A DNA stretch of 30,401 nt from the NCBI GenBank assembly GCA_913050015.1, contig CAJXAZ010000008.1, forward strand, positions 1 through 30,401. Direction: 5' to 3'. Every line of letters begins with the position of its first letter. Positions within the stretch are counted from its first letter, which is position 1. Both the position numbers and the translations under genes were made by a program. Source of the stretch: an uncultured Gammaproteobacteria bacterium (lineage in GTDB: Bacteria > Pseudomonadota > Gammaproteobacteria > Magnimaribacterales > D2472). Below the pieces are notes generated by a model, which was given only the letters and a program-made list of their open reading frames with translations, had not been told where the DNA came from and did no database searches. This document shows, one piece after another, positions 15,668 through 23,100 of the stretch.

Positions 15668-18600
15668 TTAATTAGCTTTATTAAAAAACTTTTTATATTC
15701 ATTTCCTAGCGCATAAGGTAATGCAAGAACTGCCGGAGTAAGAATTAGAGTAATAAACGTACTAAAGCCTAAACCAAAAACTATTGATACAGCTAAATTA
15801 GACCACCAATCTACAATTTTACTTCCAAATAAAATATCTCTTGAGATGATATCCAAACTTATACCCATGGCTAATGGCATCAAGCCAAAAATAGTTGTTA
15901 GTGATGTCAGTAGTATTGGACGAAGCCTCTGCTTACATGCGTTAATGATATGTATTGATTTTTCAAGATGAGGAGATTCCTCTTTAAGCTTATTAAAAGT
16001 ATCAATTAAGACAATATTATTATTAACAACAATTCCAGCTAATGTAATAATTGATAGCCCTGTCATTGTTGTGCTAAATGGCTTGCCTGTAATTAAAAGA
16101 CCGAGAAGGACCCCTATAAAGGAGATAGTTACTGATGAAAGTATAATAAATGACTGATAAAAACTATTAAATTGAGTTAACAGCATTATCATCATTATAA
16201 AAATAGCTGAAATTCCTGCAACAATCATAAATTGATTTACATCCTCCGTTTCCTCTGCCATGCCACTAAATGCATAAGATACCCCAATTCCCAAATCTTT
16301 ATTTTTAAGCCAATTATCAAGCTCCTTAACTTTCGCAGCTACCTCAGACTCATTAATAGTGCCTGCAGCTATTTGTTGAAAATACCTACCATTTTCTCTA
16401 CTTACGGTCTGCCTATTTTCTTTTGGGACAACATCTATAAATGAGCTAACAGGGATTAACCCTTTTGCAGTTGTTACATTTAAATTTTTAATACCAGTAA
16501 TGGTTCTATCAGAGCTTGGAAATCTTGCTCTTATTTCCACTTCATCTCTTGAATCATCCGGTCTATATTCTCCAACCTTAAAGCCGTTTGTTAACATTTG
16601 AACCAAAGCCCCAACATCTCCAACATTCACGCCAAGCTGAGCAGCCTTTTGTTTATCAACCTCTACACTCCACTCAACAGATGGATATGATTTTGATGAA
16701 AATATATTTGTTAAGCCTTTCACTTCATTCCTCATATAATTTTCTACTACATCAATAGCTTCATTAACATCTTGTTCTGTATTCCCATATATTGATAATT
16801 CAATTGGATTATCAAAAGAGGGGCCACCGAGGTCTGGCTTGATCTCAACAAAAATGCCTGAAAGATTTTCAGTCGATTTCTTTAGCAAGGCCATTACTTC
16901 TAGGCCTGAGATATCCCTTTCTGATGATGGAACTACTTCTACATAACCACCTCCAATCTTATCTGCGCCACCATTCCACCATTCTGTTCCTGCTCTAAGG
17001 TAAATACTATTAAGCTCTTCAATCTCAAGGAATCTATCTTCAACTATTTCGATTATTTCTTTAGTCTCTTTGGCTGAATAGTTTCCCCTTGCATTTATAT
17101 TAATACTTGCTTGGGTGGGATCGACAATAGCAAAATAAATAGTTCCCTTGCCATAATAGGAGTAACTAATAATAATCAAGAGAAGAACAGACATAACTGC
17201 AATAAAGGTTTCAACTGGGTTCTTAACAAACTTCTCAATTCTTCTTCCATAGATGTTGGTAAGTTTTATAAAAAATGATTCTCTAACTTCTTCTTTGTTT
17301 AGAGCAGACTCTTTTTGTCCTAAGTATGTTCCCAGAACAGGTATTATTATTAGTGAATATAAGAGGGATGCAAATAAAACTATAAAAACTGTTATGGGAA
17401 GGTACCGCATGAATTCACCTGTGAATCCAGGCCAAAAAATAACTGGTATAAATGCTGCCATTGTTGTTCCTGTCGAAGCAAGAATCGGATAAAACATTCT
17501 TTTTGAAGCAAGCTTATAACCTTCTTTTCTTGTAAGGCCTTCTGCTATTTTTTTATCAGCATATTCGGTTATTACAATTGCTCCATCTATGAGCATACCC
17601 ATACCAAGAAGCAAGCCCATCATAACTAAAAAATTAACCTCCTCACCAATCAAATAGAGTGTTAGATAAGTAAAAAGGAAGCAAAAAGGGATAGATAAAC
17701 CAACTAGCATAGAAACTCTTATACCCATACTTGCTATGACCAATACCATTATTAAAATAACAGCAGCTATAATATTTCCATTCAATTCTTTTACCATCAA
17801 ACTTGCGTAAACAGTATCATCGTCAGTTACAACAATTTTTAAATTTTCAGGGAGAGATTTCTCAAATTCTCCAAGTATCTCACGAACAGAGTTTGAGGCA
17901 TTAATTGCATTTGCGCTTTCACGTAATGTCAATTCTAAGGTAACAGCATCTTCACCATTTACTCTTGCATATGAAGTGAAGTCTTTAAATGTTCTTTTGA
18001 TATCAGCGATATCCCCAAGAGTCACAATTGCATCTTTAGTAACTTTGATAGGGATAGAGTAGACATCTTGAGCAGTCTCAATAACACTTGGAACTTCAAT
18101 ATTAAAACTTCCCTTACCAGTGTCTTGCTTCCCACCTGGAATTATTAAATTATTATTTGCAACTGAATAGTAGATATCAGAAAGTGTTACCTCATATGAT
18201 TCCATTTTAGACTTATTTATAATTCCTTCTAAAACTTCTGCAGGAGCGCCACTTAGATTTGCTCCAAGAATTTCTTCAAGGGCCTCTACCTGATCTTTTA
18301 ACTCTTTTGCATAAAAAACCTTTTGTCTTATGGAGCTACTTCCAACAATGCTTATATTCATTATTGGAAAACTTGCTTCACTGTATTCTGATATTTGAGG
18401 ATCTTCAGCTTCACGAGGAAGCTCATACTTAACCTCTTCAACACTTTGTTTTATATCAACTAGAGCTTGATCCATATCAAAACCAACTTCAAACTCAAGA
18501 AATATTCTTGCAAAGCTAAGTGAGCTTGTAGATCTAATACTTTTGATGCCAGTAACAGTTTTTAGCCTATTTTCTAAAGGCCTTGCTATCAATCTTGATG

Positions 18601-18778
18601 TATCAGTTGGTGAGGCGCCGTCTAAGAAAACAGAAACAGAAATGAAGGGTAGTTGAATATTAGGACTTGCTGCAATTGGTATTTCTTGTCGTGCATATGA
18701 TCCAGCAACAACGAGCATGAGAGCAATCATCATTGTCGTTTTTGCTTTAGCTAAAGCAAAGTCTATAATTCTTGTCAT
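15668..18778 (-). CDS. RND-family efflux permease (AcrB/HAE1-like)
   Basis: This is a 1036-residue inner-membrane RND exporter with the usual layout: one N-terminal helix, a large periplasmic loop (about 35-330), a helix block (about 335-540), a second periplasmic loop (about 545-840) and a final helix block (from about 848). Helix 4 carries GMLIDGAIVITEY. Asp398 matches AcrB Asp407, but the next acidic residue (AcrB Asp408) is Gly399. Helix 10 reads GIVVNNNIVLID, with Asn919 where AcrB has Lys940. The proton-relay set is therefore reduced to one aspartate. The substrate cannot be read from sequence. It shares an ATGA with the adaptor gene upstream. No outer-membrane TolC-like gene is adjacent. 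Confidence 0.93.
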   Translation of the reverse strand: MTRIIDFALAKAKTTMMIALMLVVAGSYARQEIPIAASPNIQLPFISVSVFLDGASPTDTSRLIARPLENRLKTVTGIKSIRSTSSLSFARIFLEFEVGFDMDQALVDIKQSVEEVKYELPREAEDPQISEYSEASFPIMNISIVGSSSIRQKVFYAKELKDQVEALEEILGANLSGAPAEVLEGIINKSKMESYEVTLSDIYYSVANNNLIIPGGKQDTGKGSFNIEVPSVIETAQDVYSIPIKVTKDAIVTLGDIADIKRTFKDFTSYARVNGEDAVTLELTLRESANAINASNSVREILGEFEKSLPENLKIVVTDDDTVYASLMVKELNGNIIAAVILIMVLVIASMGIRVSMLVGLSIPFCFLFTYLTLYLIGEEVNFLVMMGLLLGMGMLIDGAIVITEYADKKIAEGLTRKEGYKLASKRMFYPILASTGTTMAAFIPVIFWPGFTGEFMRYLPITVFIVLFASLLYSLIIIPVLGTYLGQKESALNKEEVRESFFIKLTNIYGRRIEKFVKNPVETFIAVMSVLLLIIISYSYYGKGTIYFAIVDPTQASININARGNYSAKETKEIIEIVEDRFLEIEELNSIYLRAGTEWWNGGADKIGGGYVEVVPSSERDISGLEVMALLKKSTENLSGIFVEIKPDLGGPSFDNPIELSIYGNTEQDVNEAIDVVENYMRNEVKGLTNIFSSKSYPSVEWSVEVDKQKAAQLGVNVGDVGALVQMLTNGFKVGEYRPDDSRDEVEIRARFPSSDRTITGIKNLNVTTAKGLIPVSSFIDVVPKENRQTVSRENGRYFQQIAAGTINESEVAAKVKELDNWLKNKDLGIGVSYAFSGMAEETEDVNQFMIVAGISAIFIMMIMLLTQFNSFYQSFIILSSVTISFIGVLLGLLITGKPFSTTMTGLSIITLAGIVVNNNIVLIDTFNKLKEESPHLEKSIHIINACKQRLRPILLTSLTTIFGLMPLAMGISLDIISRDILFGSKIVDWWSNLAVSIVFGLGFSTFITLILTPAVLALPYALGNEYKKFFNKAN

Positions 18779-19644
18779 AAGGTATTAGTTAAAACTTCCT
18801 GTCCATTTTCTACAAAGCCTTGCCCTTGAATAATTATCTCAAGATTATCTGGGATTCCCTTGACCCATAGACCCTCTTCAGAATCCTCAATAATCTCAAC
18901 CTCATGAAATTGAACTATAGAGCTCATGACTGACCTAATACCAAGCCTCCCATCATCATCAAGCAATAAAATTGAGGGTGAAATTTTATGAGCAAAGATT
19001 TCATCCGTCTGTATGGTCATTTCAGAAGTGATCCCATCTCTTATAATCCCATCAGTATTAATAACTTGTGACTCAACTTTGAAAGTTCTAGTCATGGGTG
19101 AGGCGCTTTTAGAAACAAATGTCAATTCTCCATAAACCGTTTCTCCGGTTACAAGATTCAGTATTACTTTCTGACCAACCCTAACTTTATTAATTTTAAA
19201 TTCTGGAAGTTCTGCAATAAAAGTTATTGGATCAAGTTGAATTATTGTTGCGCATAATTGACCTCTTTGAAGGAAATTTCCAGGCTTAACTATTTGTTCT
19301 AAATATCCAGAAAAAGGAGCCTTTACCTCAGTTCTATTTAGCTCAACAACACCTAGACTGCATAAGACAGAATCTTTCTCTACAAACTGGCCTTGTTTTG
19401 CACCTATCTTAACAACCTCTCCTGAAGTTTTGGCTTGTACGTTTACCCTAGCTTCTGATTCGGTTGTAGCCTTCAGTTTTATCAAAGGTTGAAATGAAAT
19501 GGCATTACTAACAAATGTGCTAACAGTAAATAATTTTTTATTTTCAATAATTTCATCTTTTTCTTCAGTAAAAAAGAAACCAGAAAGCATCCAAAAAATA
19601 ATTGGAATTAAGATATATAAAGAAACTCTAATATTTTTTGTCAT
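18775..19644 (-). CDS. RND periplasmic adaptor (HlyD/MFP family) lacking the alpha-hairpin
   Basis: Adaptors link the RND pump to an outer-membrane channel. This 289-residue protein has an N-terminal membrane anchor (about residues 7-25) and no lipobox cysteine. Lipoyl half 1 (about 66-98, AKTSGEVVKIGAKQGQFV) is followed after only about five residues by half 2 (about 104-138, TEVKAPFSGYLEQIVKPGNF). In AcrA-like proteins a coiled-coil hairpin of 60 or more residues sits between these halves, and it makes the contact with TolC-type channels. Beta-barrel (about 140-215) and membrane-proximal parts follow. The total length is correspondingly short. Any promoter lies in the 66-bp gap upstream, with -10 TAGAAT and two palindromes. 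Confidence 0.9.
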   Translation of the reverse strand: MTKNIRVSLYILIPIIFWMLSGFFFTEEKDEIIENKKLFTVSTFVSNAISFQPLIKLKATTESEARVNVQAKTSGEVVKIGAKQGQFVEKDSVLCSLGVVELNRTEVKAPFSGYLEQIVKPGNFLQRGQLCATIIQLDPITFIAELPEFKINKVRVGQKVILNLVTGETVYGELTFVSKSASPMTRTFKVESQVINTDGIIRDGITSEMTIQTDEIFAHKISPSILLLDDDGRLGIRSVMSSIVQFHEVEIIEDSEEGLWVKGIPDNLEIIIQGQGFVENGQEVLTNTL

Positions 19645-19653
19645 AATATGTAT

Positions 19654-19659
19654 ATTCTA
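19654..19659 (-). promoter_or_regulatory. Possible -10 element of the RND exporter operon
   Basis: On the minus strand TAGAAT (plus-strand ATTCTA) lies 9 nt before the adaptor's ATG. The -35 position, 17 bp upstream (about 19677-19682), falls inside the 25-bp palindrome and has a poor consensus. The transcript would have almost no leader. The placement makes the palindrome a natural repressor site. Confidence 0.4.
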
Positions 19660-19670
19660 CAGTATTTTTT

Positions 19671-19695
19671 TAAATGTTAGCAGTGCTAACATTTA
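19671..19695. promoter_or_regulatory. Perfect 25-bp palindrome, probable repressor operator
   Basis: Two perfect 12-bp arms (TAAATGTTAGCA and TGCTAACATTTA) flank one central base at 19683. It covers the -35 zone of the exporter promoter, 27-51 bp upstream of the adaptor start. It is not followed by a T-run on the minus strand (an A-run follows), so it is not a standard terminator for the upstream gene. Size and symmetry fit a dimeric TetR/MarR-type repressor, which are common RND-pump regulators. No such gene is in the window. Confidence 0.65.
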
Positions 19696-19716
19696 TTTAA
19701 TTAGATCTAATTAAAT
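19695..19716. repeat. Perfect 22-bp A/T-rich palindrome abutting the operator-like site
   Basis: Eleven-base arms (ATTTAATTAGA / TCTAATTAAAT) meet with no spacer around GATC at 19704-19707. It shares base 19695 with the 25-bp palindrome and covers the stop codon of the lambda-P-like gene (19711-19713). The octamer TAAATGTT, an outer half-site of the first palindrome, recurs at 19712-19719. It could be a second operator site or an mRNA 3'-end hairpin of the gene upstream. Confidence 0.55.
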
Positions 19717-20355
19717 GTTGTGTTTTTTTCTTAGCTCATCAAATAGTTTTTTATTAAGCGGAGTTAGGTCTTCAAATTCTTCTTTAATTTCAATTTTAAA
19801 TTCATTGCCCTTCAGCGCATGATCTTTAAATTTTAGATATACCTTTTTGAAAGCAAAAAATAACTGGTTACTTTCTTTATCGCTTAGTAGATTCCAGCCA
19901 ATTTTTTTGCCTGCAAAGTACACTATAGGGTGACTCCAATTTAGCTTTTCTCTTGGAGCATAAGATTTTCTTGCTTCTATATATGCCTCTTCAACAGAAG
20001 GAAAGCCATCTTCGCCCTCTATTTCTGAGCAAGCCTTGAGAATATCTGTAAGGGTGGGCAGGTAGGACTGAGATCCAATGACGCTTTCTATAGCTTCTAA
20101 AATAGTTTTTGATGAAAAGTTTTTAAGACTTGTAGCCCAGAGCTTTTTACCTTCATTTAGCCTTTCATCTGTTCCAAAAACTTTATAAAACTGAAAGTGA
20201 TAAGCAAGCTCAAGCTTTAAGAAAAGACTATCAATAGATTCTATAAAATCTACTTTAGTCGAGGTTGATCTCTGATGCCCAGGAGTTATCACTTTTTCTT
20301 GCTGCAAAGTCTTTTGTAAACTTTCCGGGTTCAGAATGTTTTTTATTTTCTTCAT
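19711..20355 (-). CDS. Phage lambda replication protein P-like, putative DnaB helicase loader
   Basis: This is a 214-residue protein. Residues about 45-125 (LFLKLELAYHFQFYKVFG; LNEGKKLWATSLKNF; IGSQSYLPTLTDILKAC) follow the pattern of the lambda replication protein P family: an LF.x(L).. helix, a K.xW....F helix, then a P.xP....xI...C stretch. Lambda P captures the DnaB helicase and delivers it to the origin complex. The link is by remembered pattern, not by search. The N-terminus (1-40) is basic and overlaps the end of the DnaT-like gene by 101 nt. AGGAAG lies about 14 nt before the ATG, which is longer than ideal. No ATPase P-loop is present, so it is not a DnaC/DnaI-type loader. Confidence 0.65.
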   Translation of the reverse strand: MKKIKNILNPESLQKTLQQEKVITPGHQRSTSTKVDFIESIDSLFLKLELAYHFQFYKVFGTDERLNEGKKLWATSLKNFSSKTILEAIESVIGSQSYLPTLTDILKACSEIEGEDGFPSVEEAYIEARKSYAPREKLNWSHPIVYFAGKKIGWNLLSDKESNQLFFAFKKVYLKFKDHALKGNEFKIEIKEEFEDLTPLNKKLFDELRKKHNI

Positions 20356-21052
20356 TATTAATGTTTTGGCTTCCTAAATGCCTTCTTTTTACATGCTCAA
20401 TAAATTTTGAATTCCATGTAGTAAAAGCGGAACCATTTTCTTCCCAATACAGTATAAACTCTCTTAAATATTTTGAGGCAGAATCTTTAGATATTTCAGA
20501 TAATTCCAATATATCAAAAACATCATTACTGGGAACCCATTCATTATTGATAGTGAAGGGGAGGCCTTTATTTGAGCTTTTCTCTTTAGCCCATTCCCTT
20601 CTTATGTAATCTATATATGTACTATTCCAATTATTTCTATCCTGCCCTCTTTCAATCCAATAGAGCCTAAACTCTATTAATTTTCTTTCAAAAAATTCAT
20701 TTGAAACATCGCTCATATTTAGTACTTCTATTGCTTCTTTTGAGGGCTGCCAATTGTTATCAATTTTAATTCTTTCAAAATTACTCTTAGTTGGCAGCCT
20801 GATACTGTAATTAGATGAAGAGGTATTATTATTTATATTAATAAATTTGTACTTTATTAGTTTTTGTAGACTTTCTTCAATTGCAGCATTAGAAAGAAAC
20901 GCTGCTTCAATTTTTATAGATTCAATTAAATCTTCGATGGATCTTGAGTTAAAAATTTTATTTGTTTTATATAACTCTAGAATAATCGCTGATTCAAGAC
21001 CAAGAGTTTCAGCAACTTCCTTTGAGAAAGATAACGTACCTAAATCTTTCAA
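20255..21052 (-). CDS. DnaT-like primosomal protein with winged-helix region and two DnaT repeats
   Basis: The likely start is TTG at 21050-21052, 4 nt after the aroG stop, with GGAGAGG upstream; a GTG at 21086-21088 would add 12 residues. From the TTG (265 residues): residues 4-74 look like a phage-type replication winged helix (LGLESAIILELY; FLSNAAIEESLQKLIKYKFI). Residues 101-156 and 172-225 are two copies of a DnaT-type ssDNA-binding motif. Each has a WxPS start, an EFxxYWxExG core (RLYWIERG, ILYWEENG) and a WNSxxIxxxxR end. The polar tail (226-265) overlaps the next gene. E. coli DnaT helps load DnaB via DnaC; here the partner appears to be the lambda-P-like protein. The domain calls are by eye. 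Confidence 0.68.
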   Translation of the reverse strand: MKDLGTLSFSKEVAETLGLESAIILELYKTNKIFNSRSIEDLIESIKIEAAFLSNAAIEESLQKLIKYKFININNNTSSSNYSIRLPTKSNFERIKIDNNWQPSKEAIEVLNMSDVSNEFFERKLIEFRLYWIERGQDRNNWNSTYIDYIRREWAKEKSSNKGLPFTINNEWVPSNDVFDILELSEISKDSASKYLREFILYWEENGSAFTTWNSKFIEHVKRRHLGSQNINNEENKKHSEPGKFTKDFAARKSDNSWASEINLD

Positions 21053-21056
21053 GCTA

Positions 21057-22106
21057 TTACTTTCCTCTCCTTGTTTGGACAGCTGCACTTAAAGCTTCTA
21101 AGCACTTCACTGTATCTTCCCAGCCAATACAAGCATCGGTAATACTTTGACCATAGGTTAAATTATCAGTAATACCTTGATTACCCTCAACTAAATGACT
21201 TTCAATCATCACGCCATTAATATTTTTATTTCCTAAGCGTATTTGATCAGATATGGAGTCTACTACAGAGATTTGTTGTTTAAATTTCTTTTGACTGTTC
21301 CCATGACTCGCATCAATCATTATTGATTCGTTAATCTCAGCTTCTCTTAGAGCTGTCAATGTTGTCTCAACTGACTCAACGTCAAAGTTTGGTTCTTTAC
21401 CACCTCTTAAAATAATATGACTATCATTATTGCCCGCAGTCTTAAGCATGGCGATATCAGCTTCTTTCGTTGCCCCAAGGAAAACATGGGAATGATTTGC
21501 TGCCTGTATACCATCAATAGCAGCCTTCAAACTTCCATCTGTTCCATTTTTTATTCCTATTGGGCAAGATAGTCCTGATGCAAGCTCTCTATGAATTTGG
21601 CTTTCAGCTGTTCTTGCTCCTATAGCCCCCCAAGAAATAACATCAGTTATATATTGCGGAGAAATTGGATCTAAGAACTCAGTTCCTGCTGGAAGTCCCA
21701 TCTCAGCAAGGTCTATCAAAAGCTTTCTTGCCATCTCAATACCTTTTGATATTTTATAAGTCTCATCAAGATCTGGATCATTTATTAGTCCTTTCCACCC
21801 AACGGTTGTTCGTGGTTTCTCAAAGTAAACCCTCATCACAATTAATAAATCATCTTTAAATTTAATATTCTCTTCTATGAGTTTTTTTCCATATTCAATG
21901 GCACTTTTAGGGTCATGAATTGAACAAGGGCCAACAACAACAAGGACTCGATCATCTTTATCATGAAGAATCTGACTTATTTCATTTCTTGTTCCATAAA
22001 CGAGCTTAGATATTTTCTCATTTAACGGTAAATTATTTATCAGCTCATAAGGAGCAGGGACTTTTTGTCTATCAATAATTCTTGTATTGTCTGTTAGGTA
22101 GTTCAT
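21057..22106 (-). CDS. aroG: 3-deoxy-7-phosphoheptulonate (DAHP) synthase, class I AroG/AroF type
   Basis: DAHP synthase condenses phosphoenolpyruvate and erythrose 4-phosphate, the first shikimate step. The 349-residue protein aligns end to end with E. coli AroG: VVGPCSIHDP (metal/PEP cysteine), VMRVYFEKPRTTVGWKGLI, GAIGARTAESQIHRELASGL, HIILRGGKEPN, DASHGNSQKKF and GVMIESHLVEGNQ. The metal ligands Cys, His, Glu and Asp are visible. The N-terminal MNYLTDNTRI extension resembles the feedback-regulated forms; which amino acid inhibits it cannot be told here. The next gene on the strand starts 4 nt after the stop, so aroG probably heads the transcript carrying the DnaT-like and lambda-P-like genes. 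Confidence 0.95.
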   Translation of the reverse strand: MNYLTDNTRIIDRQKVPAPYELINNLPLNEKISKLVYGTRNEISQILHDKDDRVLVVVGPCSIHDPKSAIEYGKKLIEENIKFKDDLLIVMRVYFEKPRTTVGWKGLINDPDLDETYKISKGIEMARKLLIDLAEMGLPAGTEFLDPISPQYITDVISWGAIGARTAESQIHRELASGLSCPIGIKNGTDGSLKAAIDGIQAANHSHVFLGATKEADIAMLKTAGNNDSHIILRGGKEPNFDVESVETTLTALREAEINESIMIDASHGNSQKKFKQQISVVDSISDQIRLGNKNINGVMIESHLVEGNQGITDNLTYGQSITDACIGWEDTVKCLEALSAAVQTRRGK

Positions 22107-22218
22107 ATTCCCAGGTCTATTTAACTTCTTGAATCATAATATTAAATGAAAGCAAAAGATTTTGTATTAAATTCTATAAAATAGCCTATATAAATTAATA
22201 TCGATTACTTTTATGGGA

Positions 22219-22247
22219 TTGGTTTATATGATTTGGAGTTTTAATAA
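22219..22247 (+). promoter_or_regulatory. Possible promoter for scpA
   Basis: TTGGTT at 22219-22224 and TAATAA at 22242-22247 are 17 bp apart in the 196-bp gap between divergent aroG and scpA. Two palindromic sites follow at 22251-22264 and 22284-22297. The gap otherwise holds only A/T-rich DNA and whatever promoter serves aroG. Confidence 0.35.
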
Positions 22248-22250
22248 ATA

Positions 22251-22264
22251 TACTACATGTTGTA
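22251..22264. repeat. Near-palindrome containing ACTACATG, upstream of scpA
   Basis: TACTACATGTTGTA matches its reverse complement at 12 of 14 positions. It lies just downstream of the possible -10, where a repressor could act. It shares ACTACAT with a site in front of pntA. Confidence 0.35.
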
Positions 22265-22283
22265 TTCATAGCTTCTAAACCTT

Positions 22284-22297
22284 ACACTATGTAGTGT
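22284..22297. repeat. Perfect palindrome directly before the scpA start
   Basis: ACACTA and TAGTGT are perfect 6-bp arms around TG, ending 5 nt before the ATG at 22303. It occupies the place of a Shine-Dalgarno sequence, which is missing. It could be a DNA operator, or in RNA a weak hairpin over the initiation region. Confidence 0.4.
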
Positions 22298-22302
22298 TTA
22301 TC

Positions 22303-23100
22303 ATGCAAAATAGTACACAAATACAATTAGAGTTTCCGACAGTAATGGGTCAGCCATTTGAAAAACTGCCAGAAGATCTATTTATACCTCCAAACGCCCT
22401 AGAGCTATGTTTAGAAACATTTTCTGGGCCCATGGATCTTTTGCTATACCTGATAAAAAAAGAAAATATCAATATTCTAGAATTAGATGTATCTAAAATA
22501 ACAGATCAATATATTGAATATATTGAATTGATGGATGTATTACAGTTTGAACTAGCTGCAGAGTATCTTGTTATGGCTGCAACCTTGGCTGAGATTAAAT
22601 CAAGGATGATGCTTCCTCAAGAGATTCATGACGAAGAGGAAGAAGATCCTAAATCAGCATTAATATATAGACTTCAGGAATACCAAAGATTTAAAACTGC
22701 ATCAGAGAATATTGCGATCCTGCCAAGAGTTGATAGAGATTTCTTTACTGCATCAGCTGGACTTCCTCAGCTTAAAATACATAAAGAAGAAATATCTATA
22801 ACTAAAGATGAGCTCGCGGCTATTTTCCAAGAGATTCAATCAAGACCAGTTTTAACATCAAATCATCAGATTGATTTTGAGGAGCTTTCTACGCAAGAAA
22901 GAATTCAAATAATCCTAGCAATATTATCAAAACGAAATATCGTTAGCTTTTCAAAAACTTTAAGAAAGTCAGAGGGCAGGCCTGGCGTTGTAGTTACATT
23001 TCTAGCCTCTTTAGAGCTTGCAAAAGAAGGGCATGTTGAACTAATTCAAAATAAAACAAATGAGATATACCTAAAATCTCGAAAAGGAGTTGCAAATTGA
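22303..23100 (+). CDS. scpA: Segregation and condensation protein A
   Basis: ScpA is the kleisin that bridges SMC heads together with ScpB in chromosome condensation and segregation. The N-terminal kleisin motif is clear: LETFSGPMDLLLYLIKKENI, then DVSKITDQYIEYIELM and LAAEYLVMAATLAEIKSRMM. The C-terminal winged helix (about residues 195-262) follows. I prefer ATG at 22303 (265 residues); GTG at 22294 would add three residues and lies inside the palindrome. No Shine-Dalgarno is present at either. scpB overlaps its stop by 4 nt. No smc gene is visible; a Smc-ScpAB system rather than MukBEF is implied. Confidence 0.94.
   Translation: MQNSTQIQLEFPTVMGQPFEKLPEDLFIPPNALELCLETFSGPMDLLLYLIKKENINILELDVSKITDQYIEYIELMDVLQFELAAEYLVMAATLAEIKSRMMLPQEIHDEEEEDPKSALIYRLQEYQRFKTASENIAILPRVDRDFFTASAGLPQLKIHKEEISITKDELAAIFQEIQSRPVLTSNHQIDFEELSTQERIQIILAILSKRNIVSFSKTLRKSEGRPGVVVTFLASLELAKEGHVELIQNKTNEIYLKSRKGVAN

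Noticed and set aside
19671..19695. 25-bp palindrome as an intrinsic terminator of the lambda-P-like gene
   Set aside because: Read on the minus strand the hairpin is followed by A residues, not U, and no plus-strand gene ends there.
20265..20609. Plus-strand open frame (114 codons) opposite the DnaT-like gene
   Set aside because: The minus strand carries the recognisable repeats and a good ribosome site; this frame has neither.
21086..21088. GTG start of the DnaT-like gene inside aroG
   Set aside because: TTG at 21050-21052 has a strong GGAGAGG upstream and starts just after the aroG stop, and the extra 12 residues add no domain sequence; kept as an alternative.
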